Assembly (NCBI RefSeq): GCF_048282545.1
Contig: NZ_CP182485.1
Span: forward strand, 930,001-994,000
Direction: 5' to 3'
DNA: 64,000 bases
Source: Opacimonas immobilis
Lineage (GTDB): Bacteria; Pseudomonadota; Gammaproteobacteria; Enterobacterales; Alteromonadaceae
The notes under the pieces are model-generated. The model had not been told where the DNA came from. It saw only the letters and a program-made list of their open reading frames with translations, and searched no databases. The translations under genes and the position numbers were made by a program. Shown piece after piece: positions 34,390 through 42,795 of the stretch (the stretch's first letter is position 1; the number at the start of each line of letters is the position of its first letter).

Positions 34390-35718
34390 ATGTCAGAAAT
34401 GACTCCGCGTGAAATTGTTCACGAACTTGATAGCCATATCATCGGCCAACAAGACGCAAAACGCGCAGTATCAATCGCTCTGCGTAATCGCTGGCGTCGA
34501 ATGCAGCTTCCATCTGAACTGCGCCAAGAAGTCAGCCCAAAGAATATCCTGATGATTGGTCCAACAGGCGTCGGCAAAACCGAGATTGCTCGTCGCTTAG
34601 CAAAACTGGCCAATGCGCCTTTTGTCAAAGTTGAGGCGACTAAATTTACGGAAGTCGGTTATGTGGGTAAAGAAGTTGAGTCGATTATTCGCGATTTGAC
34701 AGACATAGCAGTCAAAATGGTCAAAGAGCAAGCGATGCAAAAGGTACGTTTTCGTGCCGAAGAAGCGGCGGAAGAAAAAATTTTGGACATCCTGATCCCA
34801 CCCCCAGAAAATATTTTTGGTGAAAAAGAAGATGTGGACAACAACAGTACACGTCAAACGTTTCGTAAAAAATTACGCGAAGGGAAACTAGACGACAAAG
34901 AAATCGAGATTGATGTTGCGCTACCTCAAGTTGGAGTCGAAATTATGGCTCCTCCTGGTATGGAAGAAATGACCAATCAATTACAAGGTATGTTCCAAAA
35001 CCTCTCTGGCGATAAGAAGAAAAAGAAAAAACTCCCGGTCAAAGAAGCCTTGAAGTTATTAGTCGAAGAAGAAGCGGCGAAACTCGTTAATCAAGATGAT
35101 TTAAAACAAGATGCAATTGATGCTGTTGAGCAAAATGGCATTGTGTTTATCGATGAAATCGACAAGATCTGTAAGAGTGAAGGCAAAAGCAGCGCTGATG
35201 TGTCACGTGAAGGTGTTCAGCGAGACTTACTACCAATTGTCGAAGGTTCCACGGTTTCAACAAAACACGGTATGGTCAAAACAGATCATATTTTGTTTAT
35301 TGCATCCGGTGCGTTCCAAATGAGTAAGCCGTCTGATTTGATTCCAGAATTACAAGGTCGTTTACCCATCAGAGTTGAGCTATCGGCTTTAAGCGTAGAG
35401 GACTTTACTCGTATCTTAACTGAACCGAATGCCTCGTTAACTGAGCAGTATATTGCTTTATTAGGGACCGAAGGGGTCAAGCTCAGTTTTGATGAATCTG
35501 GGATCCAGCGTATTGCTGAAGTCGCTTGGCAGGTTAATGAAAAAACAGAAAACATTGGAGCTCGTCGTCTGCACACTGTGATGGAGCGCTTAATGGAAGA
35601 AATTTCCTTTGTGGCGAGTGAAAAGGATGGTGAATCTCTGTTAATTGATAAAGCCTACGTCGACGAGCATCTAGAAATGCTTGCGGATAATGAAGATTTG
35701 AGTCGCTACATACTATAG
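34390..35718 (+). CDS. hslU: ATP-dependent protease HslVU, ATPase subunit HslU
   Basis: A 442-residue AAA+ unfoldase that feeds substrates to HslV. Walker A is GPTGVGKTE (about 57-65), with a pore loop in the TEVGYVGKEVES stretch (about 79-90). The I domain is about 110-240 (including MFQNLSGDKKKKKKLP), Walker B is IVFIDEIDKI (about 249-258), and the C-terminal tail ENEDLSRYIL-like end (DNEDLSRYIL) inserts into HslV. The tail is intact. It closes the heat-shock operon, with a terminator following. Confidence 0.97.
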   Translation: MSEMTPREIVHELDSHIIGQQDAKRAVSIALRNRWRRMQLPSELRQEVSPKNILMIGPTGVGKTEIARRLAKLANAPFVKVEATKFTEVGYVGKEVESIIRDLTDIAVKMVKEQAMQKVRFRAEEAAEEKILDILIPPPENIFGEKEDVDNNSTRQTFRKKLREGKLDDKEIEIDVALPQVGVEIMAPPGMEEMTNQLQGMFQNLSGDKKKKKKLPVKEALKLLVEEEAAKLVNQDDLKQDAIDAVEQNGIVFIDEIDKICKSEGKSSADVSREGVQRDLLPIVEGSTVSTKHGMVKTDHILFIASGAFQMSKPSDLIPELQGRLPIRVELSALSVEDFTRILTEPNASLTEQYIALLGTEGVKLSFDESGIQRIAEVAWQVNEKTENIGARRLHTVMERLMEEISFVASEKDGESLLIDKAYVDEHLEMLADNEDLSRYIL

Positions 35719-35746
35719 CGATAAATAGTCACCTCCCAGAGTGATG

Positions 35747-35782
35747 AAACCGCTGATGACGAAAGTCTGAAGCGGTTTTTTG
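35747..35782 (+). terminator. Rho-independent terminator of hslVU
   Basis: Stem AAACCGCT / AGCGGTTT with a 16-base loop runs into a T-rich stretch, 28 bases after the hslU stop. Confidence 0.82.
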
Positions 35783-35815
35783 TTAACAAAACTTGAAATT
35801 TATTTTTCTCACGGT

Positions 35816-35835
35816 AAACTTAAACGATTAAGTTT
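35816..35835. promoter_or_regulatory. LacI-type operator upstream of sucrose phosphorylase
   Basis: AAACTTAAAC|GATTAAGTTT is an inverted repeat with nine of ten positions matching, centred on CG as is typical for LacI-family operators. It ends 14 bases before the sucrose phosphorylase ATG. A related half-site (GATTAAG) lies before the convergent lacI-type gene, so the encoded regulator probably binds both. Confidence 0.68.
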
Positions 35836-35849
35836 TGTCGTGAAAAATT

Positions 35850-37310
35850 ATGAAATACCAAAATAAAGTACAGCTAATCACTTATGTTGATCGTTTAAGT
35901 GGGGGCACTGTTCAGCAATTACATCAAATGTTAAAAGAATGTTTCCCTAACGTGTTTGGTGGAATTCATTTGTTGCCGTTTTACAACCCCATTGACGGGG
36001 AAGATGCTGGGTTTGATCCAATTGATCACACATCAGTGGACGCTCGATTGGGTAACTGGGATGATGTGCAAGCTTTAGGACAAGACTTTGATTTGATGGC
36101 TGACATGATTGTCAATCACATGTCGGCGCAATCGATACCGTTTCAGGACGTCTTAGCAAAAGGTAAAGATTCTACCTATTGGGATTTGTTTTTAACCAAA
36201 CAAAAGGTGTTTGGTGACAAACCCAATCCCGATGATATTGCAAATATATTTCGTCCAAGACCAACGTCACCTTTTACTAAAATGACTTTAGGCGATGGCT
36301 CAGAAGCTGACTTTTGGACAACATTTACAGCAAATCAGATCGATATTGATGTTGCTTCTGAACAGGGTAAAGCGTACCTAGATGGGATTTTGACAACGTT
36401 TTCGCGTAATAATATTAAACTGATCCGCCTTGATGCTGCCGGTTATGCCATAAAACAGGCTGGCACAAATTGCTTTATGATGCCCCAAACGTTTGCATTT
36501 ATTGAAGCATTATCTTCTCGAGCAGAAGCATTGGGTATGACATGCTTGGTTGAAATCCATTCCTACCACAAGATCCAATGCGAAATCGCCAAGCGCTGTT
36601 CTCTAGTTTATGATTTTGCCCTACCTCCTTTGGTTCTGCATGCAATGAATACCAAAGACCTAGCACCACTTGCAACGTGGCTTGAAATGTCCCCGCGAAA
36701 CTGTGTAACCGTATTGGATACCCATGACGGGATTGGCATTGTGGATGTTGGTGCCAATGGAGATGAACCTGGCTTATTAACTCCAGAACAAATCGATACA
36801 TTAGTGGAAAGTATTCATGACCAATGTGCTGGAGAAAGCCGAGCGGCCACAGGGTCTGCGGCAAATAACGTTGATTTGTATCAAGTGAATTGTACGTATT
36901 ACAGTGCGTTAGGCTGCGATGATTATCGTTACTTGTTGTCTCGTGCGATTCAGTTTTTCTGCCCAGGCATCCCGCAAGTATATTATACAGGGTTATTAGC
37001 ACTGCCGAATGACATGGACTTGTTAGCCAAATCTCAAGTTGGACGTGACATAAACCGCAGTTATTTGGATTTGGCAAAAGTACAACAACACGCGCAAAAG
37101 TCCGTCGTGCAAGCGTTACTTAAATTAATTCAAAAGCGCAATCAAAACGATGCTTTTGCTGGCGAGTTTAGCCAAGTTATGACAGATGAGCGGTATTCCA
37201 TGCGGTGGGCAAATGGAACCCAGGTTGCTCGGCTGGATATTGATTTGGCCACGCTGAATGCGCATGTCGCTTTTGATAGCGAAGTGATTGAATTACGCAG
37301 TTGGCTGTAA
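35850..37310 (+). CDS. Sucrose phosphorylase (GH13_18) or close relative
   Basis: A 486-residue intracellular GH13 subfamily 18 enzyme, without signal peptide. It is very similar to bifidobacterial sucrose phosphorylase: KVQLITYVDRL start, DAGFDPIDHT, IVNHMS, nucleophile D195 in RLDAAGY, acid/base E235 in VEIHSYHK, D293 in LDTHDG, LYQVNCTYYSALGC and GRDINRSYL. It would split sucrose with phosphate into glucose-1-phosphate and fructose. The loop after DTHDGIG (DVGANGDEPGLLTPEQ) is shorter than in the bifidobacterial enzyme. Relatives in this subfamily act on sucrose-6-phosphate, glucosylglycerol or glucosylglycerate, so specificity is not settled. No transporter or fructokinase gene is adjacent. 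Confidence 0.87.
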   Translation: MKYQNKVQLITYVDRLSGGTVQQLHQMLKECFPNVFGGIHLLPFYNPIDGEDAGFDPIDHTSVDARLGNWDDVQALGQDFDLMADMIVNHMSAQSIPFQDVLAKGKDSTYWDLFLTKQKVFGDKPNPDDIANIFRPRPTSPFTKMTLGDGSEADFWTTFTANQIDIDVASEQGKAYLDGILTTFSRNNIKLIRLDAAGYAIKQAGTNCFMMPQTFAFIEALSSRAEALGMTCLVEIHSYHKIQCEIAKRCSLVYDFALPPLVLHAMNTKDLAPLATWLEMSPRNCVTVLDTHDGIGIVDVGANGDEPGLLTPEQIDTLVESIHDQCAGESRAATGSAANNVDLYQVNCTYYSALGCDDYRYLLSRAIQFFCPGIPQVYYTGLLALPNDMDLLAKSQVGRDINRSYLDLAKVQQHAQKSVVQALLKLIQKRNQNDAFAGEFSQVMTDERYSMRWANGTQVARLDIDLATLNAHVAFDSEVIELRSWL

Positions 37311-37311
37311 G

Positions 37312-38343
37312 TTATCCGTTGGTCGGGCACGAATCGCCAAAATGCAGAGCAAAGGGTAGTAATTGGGACTCTTTGCTTTGCTTTAACAGCATGATGGCAG
37401 CACGTTCACCTTTGCTGTCTGAATTTTGTACCACGGTAGTTAGATTAGGGTGAAAGCGTTGGCCTTCATTAGTTCCATCAAAGCCGACTACTCTAATATC
37501 ATCCGGTACCGATAACCCCATCTCAATCGCTTCGCGAATAAAATAGACCGCAATTAAGTCTGACATACAGTAAACAATGGTGGGACGAGGCTGATTGGAT
37601 AACACTTCTTTGGCCGCCCGAACGGCAAAGGATTCGATATTTTCAGGGATACTCCACAGCTGTCCATAATTAAAATCAACGCCGCATTCTGCAAACGCTT
37701 TTTCGTAACCAAGTAGTCTGCGTCGGCTGATGGATGTGACTGGATCAATCATAGGAACATCATAGATCCGACAAGTCAGCTGAGTTTCAATTAAGCGCAA
37801 ACCAATAACGGCGACCACATCATCCGCTCGAATGGTTTGTTTGACTAATTGATAACACGCCTCAATATTATCGATATTGACGGATGGGTAATCGTCAATA
37901 TTAAAGTCCACAGTAACGACTGGCTTTGTCGTTTTTCTTAAGGCATCAATTAAATTGGGATTGGTAGGAGAGCCATAACACAAATACCCGTCGACAAAAT
38001 CGTTGACGTTATTGAGATCATCACCGGCACCTGAAACCAACAGAAGCTGTTGACCGTTGGCCTCTAAACACTGGGATACACCGCTAATAAAAGTAGACGC
38101 AACTGCATCATTAACGGTATACGAGATACTGTTGGCTAAAACTAACCCTACAATACTGGTTTTTCCTCGACGCAGTGACCGAGCTGCTTTATTGGGTCCG
38201 GTATAGCCAAGTTCTTCACAACGCTCGAGGATTTCTAGTCGTTTAGCCTTAGATAATTGATTGGGTTTGTTGAAGGCGTTGGATATGGTCGCGGTAGACA
38301 CACCTAATTCTTCAGCTACAGATTTTAAGGTGAGTTTTTTCAC
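37312..38343 (-). CDS. LacI family transcriptional regulator
   Basis: A 343-residue LacI-type repressor. The helix-turn-helix is LKSVAEELGVSTATISNAFN (about 5-24), followed by a hinge (AARSLRRGK) and a periplasmic-binding-like effector domain (about 62-340; TSIVGLVLANS, VVGFDGTNEGQRFHPNLTT). The start is GTG at 38343. The gene is convergent with the sucrose phosphorylase gene, one base between stop codons. Candidate operators in front of both genes suggest local control plus autoregulation. The effector is probably a sugar related to the enzyme's substrate. Confidence 0.9.
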   Translation of the reverse strand: MKKLTLKSVAEELGVSTATISNAFNKPNQLSKAKRLEILERCEELGYTGPNKAARSLRRGKTSIVGLVLANSISYTVNDAVASTFISGVSQCLEANGQQLLLVSGAGDDLNNVNDFVDGYLCYGSPTNPNLIDALRKTTKPVVTVDFNIDDYPSVNIDNIEACYQLVKQTIRADDVVAVIGLRLIETQLTCRIYDVPMIDPVTSISRRRLLGYEKAFAECGVDFNYGQLWSIPENIESFAVRAAKEVLSNQPRPTIVYCMSDLIAVYFIREAIEMGLSVPDDIRVVGFDGTNEGQRFHPNLTTVVQNSDSKGERAAIMLLKQSKESQLLPFALHFGDSCPTNG

Positions 38344-38366
38344 GAGACGGACCTTACAGCAAATAG

Positions 38367-38380
38367 GTTAATTGATTAAG
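38367..38380. promoter_or_regulatory. Candidate autoregulatory operator of the lacI-type gene
   Basis: GTTAATTGATTAAG shares the GATTAAG half and the TTAA core with the palindrome at 35816-35835, with two changes in the 12-base core. It lies about 24 bases upstream of the GTG start. The match is partial. Confidence 0.4.
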
Positions 38381-38551
38381 GAAGACAAATACTATTATGT
38401 AGCAGATTTAACTTAATCTCCAGTGTTAAATTTTAGTTAATATAATTAACATTTATGTTAGCCATTAGGTAGAGCATGCCAAGAAAAGTTGCAGTGATAC
38501 TTTTCATACTCTAGTATTGTATGGGTAACATCATCTACAAAATACCGTACC

Positions 38552-39448
38552 ATGCAAGTTAAAGCACGTTCGTTCACCCCTCATTCGGACTATTTTTGTG
38601 GTAAATTTGTTGCAATGACCACAAGTTGTGAAGTTTTGATTGAAAGCGAACACGCAGATGTCGCACAAGAAATTGCTGAGGTAATCATCCGTGAGGCCCT
38701 TCGGGTAGAGCATAAGTTCTCTCGTTATCGCACCGATAATATTATTCACGAAATCAACCACTCTGGCGGTAATCAAGTTATTCTCGATGTTGAAACACAG
38801 TCATTATTGCACCTTGTTGACACCTGTTATGAGCTCAGCGATGGTTTATTTGATATCACCGCAGGTGTATTGAACAAGGTCTGGAGTTTTTCCCCTGATG
38901 CGATACCACCAAGTGAAGGGGCTATTAATGAAATGCTTGAGTATGTTGGATGGCATCGTGTGAATTTACGAGAGAACACGATTACTCTGCCAGAGCACAT
39001 GGCAATTGATTTAGGTGGAATAGCCAAAGAATACGCAGTCGATAGATGCAGTGAAATCTGTCAAGAACGTTGGCCAGATATTTCGGTGCTCATTAATTTC
39101 GGTGGGGATGTTGCGGTGTCTAACCCAAGGCATAACGCGAGTTTCTGGCAAGTAGCAATACCCTCTATCGATGCTTGTATTGATACCCCAAGGTTAATTC
39201 AATTGTGTAAAGGTGGCATGGCAACGAGCGGAGACTACAAGCGCTATTTAATGCACAATGGGATACGTTACTCGCATATCCTAAATCCCCAAAGCGGTTA
39301 TGCCTTAACCAATGCTCCTAGAGCCGTCACAGTGTGCGCGGATAATTGTGTTCAAGCTGGTTTGTTATCAATGATGGCGGCCTTCCACGGACCCAATGCA
39401 CAGGCATTCTTACTCGAACAAGGCGTAGCGCATTGGGTCGTGGATTAA
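38552..39448 (+). CDS. ApbE family FAD:protein FMN transferase-like protein, no export signal
   Basis: A 298-residue ApbE-fold protein. ApbE enzymes move FMN from FAD onto Thr of target flavoproteins, usually Nqr/Rnf subunits, in the periplasm. Visible family elements are FSRYRTDNIIHEIN (about 56-69), GLFDITAGVL (about 98-107), DLGGIAKEYAVDR (about 152-164), NFGGDVAVS and a C-terminal SHILNPQSGYALT with TVCADNCVQAGLLSM. There is no signal peptide or lipobox. It is therefore either cytoplasmic, as in some fumarate-reductase-linked ApbE proteins, or uses an unseen start. No flavoprotein target is adjacent. Confidence 0.85.
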   Translation: MQVKARSFTPHSDYFCGKFVAMTTSCEVLIESEHADVAQEIAEVIIREALRVEHKFSRYRTDNIIHEINHSGGNQVILDVETQSLLHLVDTCYELSDGLFDITAGVLNKVWSFSPDAIPPSEGAINEMLEYVGWHRVNLRENTITLPEHMAIDLGGIAKEYAVDRCSEICQERWPDISVLINFGGDVAVSNPRHNASFWQVAIPSIDACIDTPRLIQLCKGGMATSGDYKRYLMHNGIRYSHILNPQSGYALTNAPRAVTVCADNCVQAGLLSMMAAFHGPNAQAFLLEQGVAHWVVD

Positions 39449-39455
39449 CCTTATA

Positions 39456-42400
39456 TTAGTGGCTCCAATGATAATGTTCGGCCTTAGCATGAACAGCTTG
39501 TTCGGTGGCCTCTGGCATAAATTGTTTATTCGCGTCTTGGAAGAAAAACGGTTCGGCGCGAAACTCTCCATTTAATTCCTGCATATCTTCGCTGGCAAAT
39601 ACTCGCCCGTTAATCACCGTATGGGTAACATACTCACTGCGTTTGATATCACTTAATACATCGCCATCAATAATGGCTAAATCAGCCAATTTGCCCACTT
39701 CGATGCTGCCAATGGCATGATCCATACCTAATGAAATCGCACCATCAATGGTACCACCACGAATTGCTTCCCAAGGTGTAAAGCCGCCTTGAACCATGAT
39801 CCACAGTTCCCAGTGCGCTGACAACCCTTCGCGTTGACCATGAGGCCCGATGTGCACGCGTACGCCTTCATCACGGAGTGCTTTGGCGTATTTGGAAACT
39901 TCTATATGATTGTAGAATGCTTCTGATGTCGTAGGGCGACGCACGGCACGACGGTCAACTAGGGTATGTGGTGTATAGCGCAATAATCGCTCGTTTTCCC
40001 ATACATTGGTTTTGTCATACCAGTATTCTTCACCCATCATACCACCATAAGCCACCACAAAAGTCGGTGTGTAACCCACATCAGATGCGCTCCATAACTG
40101 GGTCATATCGGAATATCCACGGGCAATCGGCAGAGCATGTTCAAGGACAGTATGGCCATCAACAATCATTGACAAATTTTGTTGAAATTTGCCGCCACCC
40201 TCTGGCATGACCATCATCTTAAGCTCTTTAGCTGCTTGCAGCACCCATTGTCTTTGATCTCGACGCGGTTGGTTGTAGGATTTTACCGAAATCGCCCCTT
40301 GTTCTTTGAGGCGATTAACATGAAAATAGGCATCTTCAAAGTCATTGATAATCGCTTTATAGCCAATCCCTTCGGCACCATACAATATTGTGCCGGTCGA
40401 GAATAGACGAGGGCCAACACGTAAACCGGCACGCTGAAGTTCTGCTGCGGCAAAAATTTCTGTTGTATCATTTGATGGGTCGTGCATGGTGGTCACACCA
40501 AAAGCAATGTTTGAGAATTGGATCCAGTTTTGTTCTGGAATAATCTCATTGCGTCCTTGTGAACCATGCGCATGTGCATCCACTAATCCTGGAATAACCG
40601 TCTTACCAGTCGCATCCAATATTAACGCCTCTTCGGGGATTTGAATGGCATCAGCGGGTCCCACTGCTTCGATGATATTGTCTTTGATCAACACAGTACC
40701 GTTATTAATGATTTCTTCTTTACTATCTGCATCGCGCATCGTCACAATAGTGCCACCGACAATAGCAGTGTACCCTTCGGCTTTTTTACTCGCCACATTA
40801 AAACTTAAGTTGATCCCTTCAGTCACTGGCTCAGCGGCTTCATCGTTGCCACCGACAAAAGCAAACGCTTCATCCAGACTTTGCTCATATAAAAACGGGC
40901 CATGAAACCACGTTAATTTGTCATTATTGGGTGACCAATTGAGATATTCTCCAGCACGGGCACTGATTTGTGTAACGGGTAAGGACGTCATGTTAGGCCC
41001 AATGGTAATTCGTTTTCCATTATCGACAAATGGTACAACATAGGTATTGTATTGATATACAAAAGCAAGCCATTGCTTGTCATGCGAAAGTCGATATTCA
41101 CTGACTTTATCTGCGCCATACGCGTGTTGGCGCAGATCGTCACCTGCCAGATTAACACTCACCAATTCGGTTTCGGTATAAGGGGTCCCAGAAACGAATC
41201 GAGTAAAATAAATTCGCTCGTTGCCACCAGCAAAATGTGGTTGCATACCTGATTGACTAACGCGTTGTGTCGTTTGTTTCTGAAGATCCAGTACGTATAA
41301 GCCAGGATCAACCGAGTGTGCCGGATCAAGTAAGTAACCACCGGTAAATTTACGATATGCAATGAACTCACCACCGGGAGAAAATGCAGGTTCAACATAA
41401 TGGCCAGGAGCAGTGGAAACCACTTTGCCTTTGCCGCCACGAGACGATACAACTCGGATAGTGCCCAAGGCCTGGTCGTCCCAGGTGGTGTAAACAATTT
41501 GTTTACCGTCATTAGAAAAACGCGGATAAAACTCGTCATGATCATTTTGTTTGGTCAGACGTCGAGTTTTACCATTTTGTAGATCACGAATATAGAGTTT
41601 GCCAAGCGCTTGAAATAAAGCGGTTTTGCCGTCTGGAGATTGTTGTGACCAGCGGATCATTTTGACCGGAAATTCATCACTAGCCACATCTACTTTAAAG
41701 CGGGCTGCCTTTGCGTGTTGAACCTCGGTTTTTACACTAATATCCAGGGTATTTAATGCTTGAGTCGAGACCGTTAAACGATGGATTTTGCCACCTGTCC
41801 AAAACACAATTTGCTGACTATCTGGTGTCCAATCAAAGTAACTGAAGTAGCCTTCAGTGCCAAAGCCCTCTTGCATATCACGTTCAAGGCCAACAAAGAC
41901 TGGCTGTTCTGTACCATCCTCAATGTTTTTGATAAATAATGCAGTTTGTTCGCGAATGCGTCGCACAAACGCAATGTGCTTTCCATCAGGAGAAGGCGTA
42001 GGTACTACTGCACCGCCGGTACCTGAAATATAACGTTCTGTCTCACTAGTTTCGCGGTCAAAGCGAGTGATGGCAAAAATTGATTTGAGCGGGTCGCGAT
42101 TGTAGTCAAAGCGAAAACCGCCTGTGATGTCTTGAGTGTAATAAATGTAGCGACCGTCAGGTGAAAATGCAGGATCAGCGGTGTTTTTTTGGTCGCGTTT
42201 ACCATTGCGACGTTCCTGAATGACTAATCCTTCTCCACCGGTGTGATGATACATCCATACTTCGCCTGCGGGAATACTTCGTCCTGACATAATGCCTTTT
42301 GTCACTAAAAGATATTGTCCATCTGGTGACCATTTCGGGGCGTGGATCAGATTATTTTTTTCTTTGGTCACTTGGCGCAGATTATTGCCATCAATATCCA

Positions 42401-42767
42401 TGACCCATAGATTGGACAATCCGTCGCGGTCAGAAATAAAGGCAATTTGTGTACCATCTGGACTGACCGCAGGATGGATATTCCAAGCGTAATCTTGAGT
42501 CAACGCCCGAGCCTGACCGCCTTCCAACGGCACAATAAAAATATCCCCAAGTGTATCAAAAACAATGGACTTCCCGTCTGGCGTTACATCTAAGCTGGCC
42601 CATGTGATTTCATTAGTCTCTATGGTGATCTTTTCTCGCGCATAAGGGGGATCAGTGACGTCCCAGTCAGAGAATCTTTTTGTGTCTGTTGTATCAGCAA
42701 AGCAGAGATTTATGCTCAAAAAAGAAAGCGCAAGTCCGCTGTAAAGACTTATCAGGGATTTTTTCAT
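39456..42767 (-). CDS. Exported PD40/TolB-like propeller fused to amidohydrolase, 1103 residues
   Basis: A signal peptide ends near LCFADTT (residue 25). Residues about 50-640 hold roughly ten PD40/TolB-type propeller repeats of the form SPDGxxIxF (for example SPDGTQIAFISDRDG, SPDGKHIAFVRRI). From about 665 a metal-dependent amidohydrolase follows: VIPGLVDAHAHGSQG with the HxH metal ligands near 730, TMHDPSND, HIGPHGQREG and a C-terminal IGSIEVGKLADLAIIDGDVLS. Relatives are annotated as amidohydrolase or imidazolonepropionase-like proteins without proven substrates. The location would be periplasmic. It is convergent with the ApbE-like gene and lies upstream of nothing co-directional except gor, 28 bases away. 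Confidence 0.85.
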   Translation of the reverse strand: MKKSLISLYSGLALSFLSINLCFADTTDTKRFSDWDVTDPPYAREKITIETNEITWASLDVTPDGKSIVFDTLGDIFIVPLEGGQARALTQDYAWNIHPAVSPDGTQIAFISDRDGLSNLWVMDIDGNNLRQVTKEKNNLIHAPKWSPDGQYLLVTKGIMSGRSIPAGEVWMYHHTGGEGLVIQERRNGKRDQKNTADPAFSPDGRYIYYTQDITGGFRFDYNRDPLKSIFAITRFDRETSETERYISGTGGAVVPTPSPDGKHIAFVRRIREQTALFIKNIEDGTEQPVFVGLERDMQEGFGTEGYFSYFDWTPDSQQIVFWTGGKIHRLTVSTQALNTLDISVKTEVQHAKAARFKVDVASDEFPVKMIRWSQQSPDGKTALFQALGKLYIRDLQNGKTRRLTKQNDHDEFYPRFSNDGKQIVYTTWDDQALGTIRVVSSRGGKGKVVSTAPGHYVEPAFSPGGEFIAYRKFTGGYLLDPAHSVDPGLYVLDLQKQTTQRVSQSGMQPHFAGGNERIYFTRFVSGTPYTETELVSVNLAGDDLRQHAYGADKVSEYRLSHDKQWLAFVYQYNTYVVPFVDNGKRITIGPNMTSLPVTQISARAGEYLNWSPNNDKLTWFHGPFLYEQSLDEAFAFVGGNDEAAEPVTEGINLSFNVASKKAEGYTAIVGGTIVTMRDADSKEEIINNGTVLIKDNIIEAVGPADAIQIPEEALILDATGKTVIPGLVDAHAHGSQGRNEIIPEQNWIQFSNIAFGVTTMHDPSNDTTEIFAAAELQRAGLRVGPRLFSTGTILYGAEGIGYKAIINDFEDAYFHVNRLKEQGAISVKSYNQPRRDQRQWVLQAAKELKMMVMPEGGGKFQQNLSMIVDGHTVLEHALPIARGYSDMTQLWSASDVGYTPTFVVAYGGMMGEEYWYDKTNVWENERLLRYTPHTLVDRRAVRRPTTSEAFYNHIEVSKYAKALRDEGVRVHIGPHGQREGLSAHWELWIMVQGGFTPWEAIRGGTIDGAISLGMDHAIGSIEVGKLADLAIIDGDVLSDIKRSEYVTHTVINGRVFASEDMQELNGEFRAEPFFFQDANKQFMPEATEQAVHAKAEHYHWSH

Positions 42768-42795
42768 CGGTTTTTCCGTCGTATTGTTATTTTAA

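Noticed and set aside
36499..37077. A 192-codon open frame on the minus strand inside the sucrose phosphorylase gene
   Set aside because: It lies fully within a strongly conserved enzyme on the other strand, and its translation shows no domain or ribosome-binding sequence. It is an antisense shadow.
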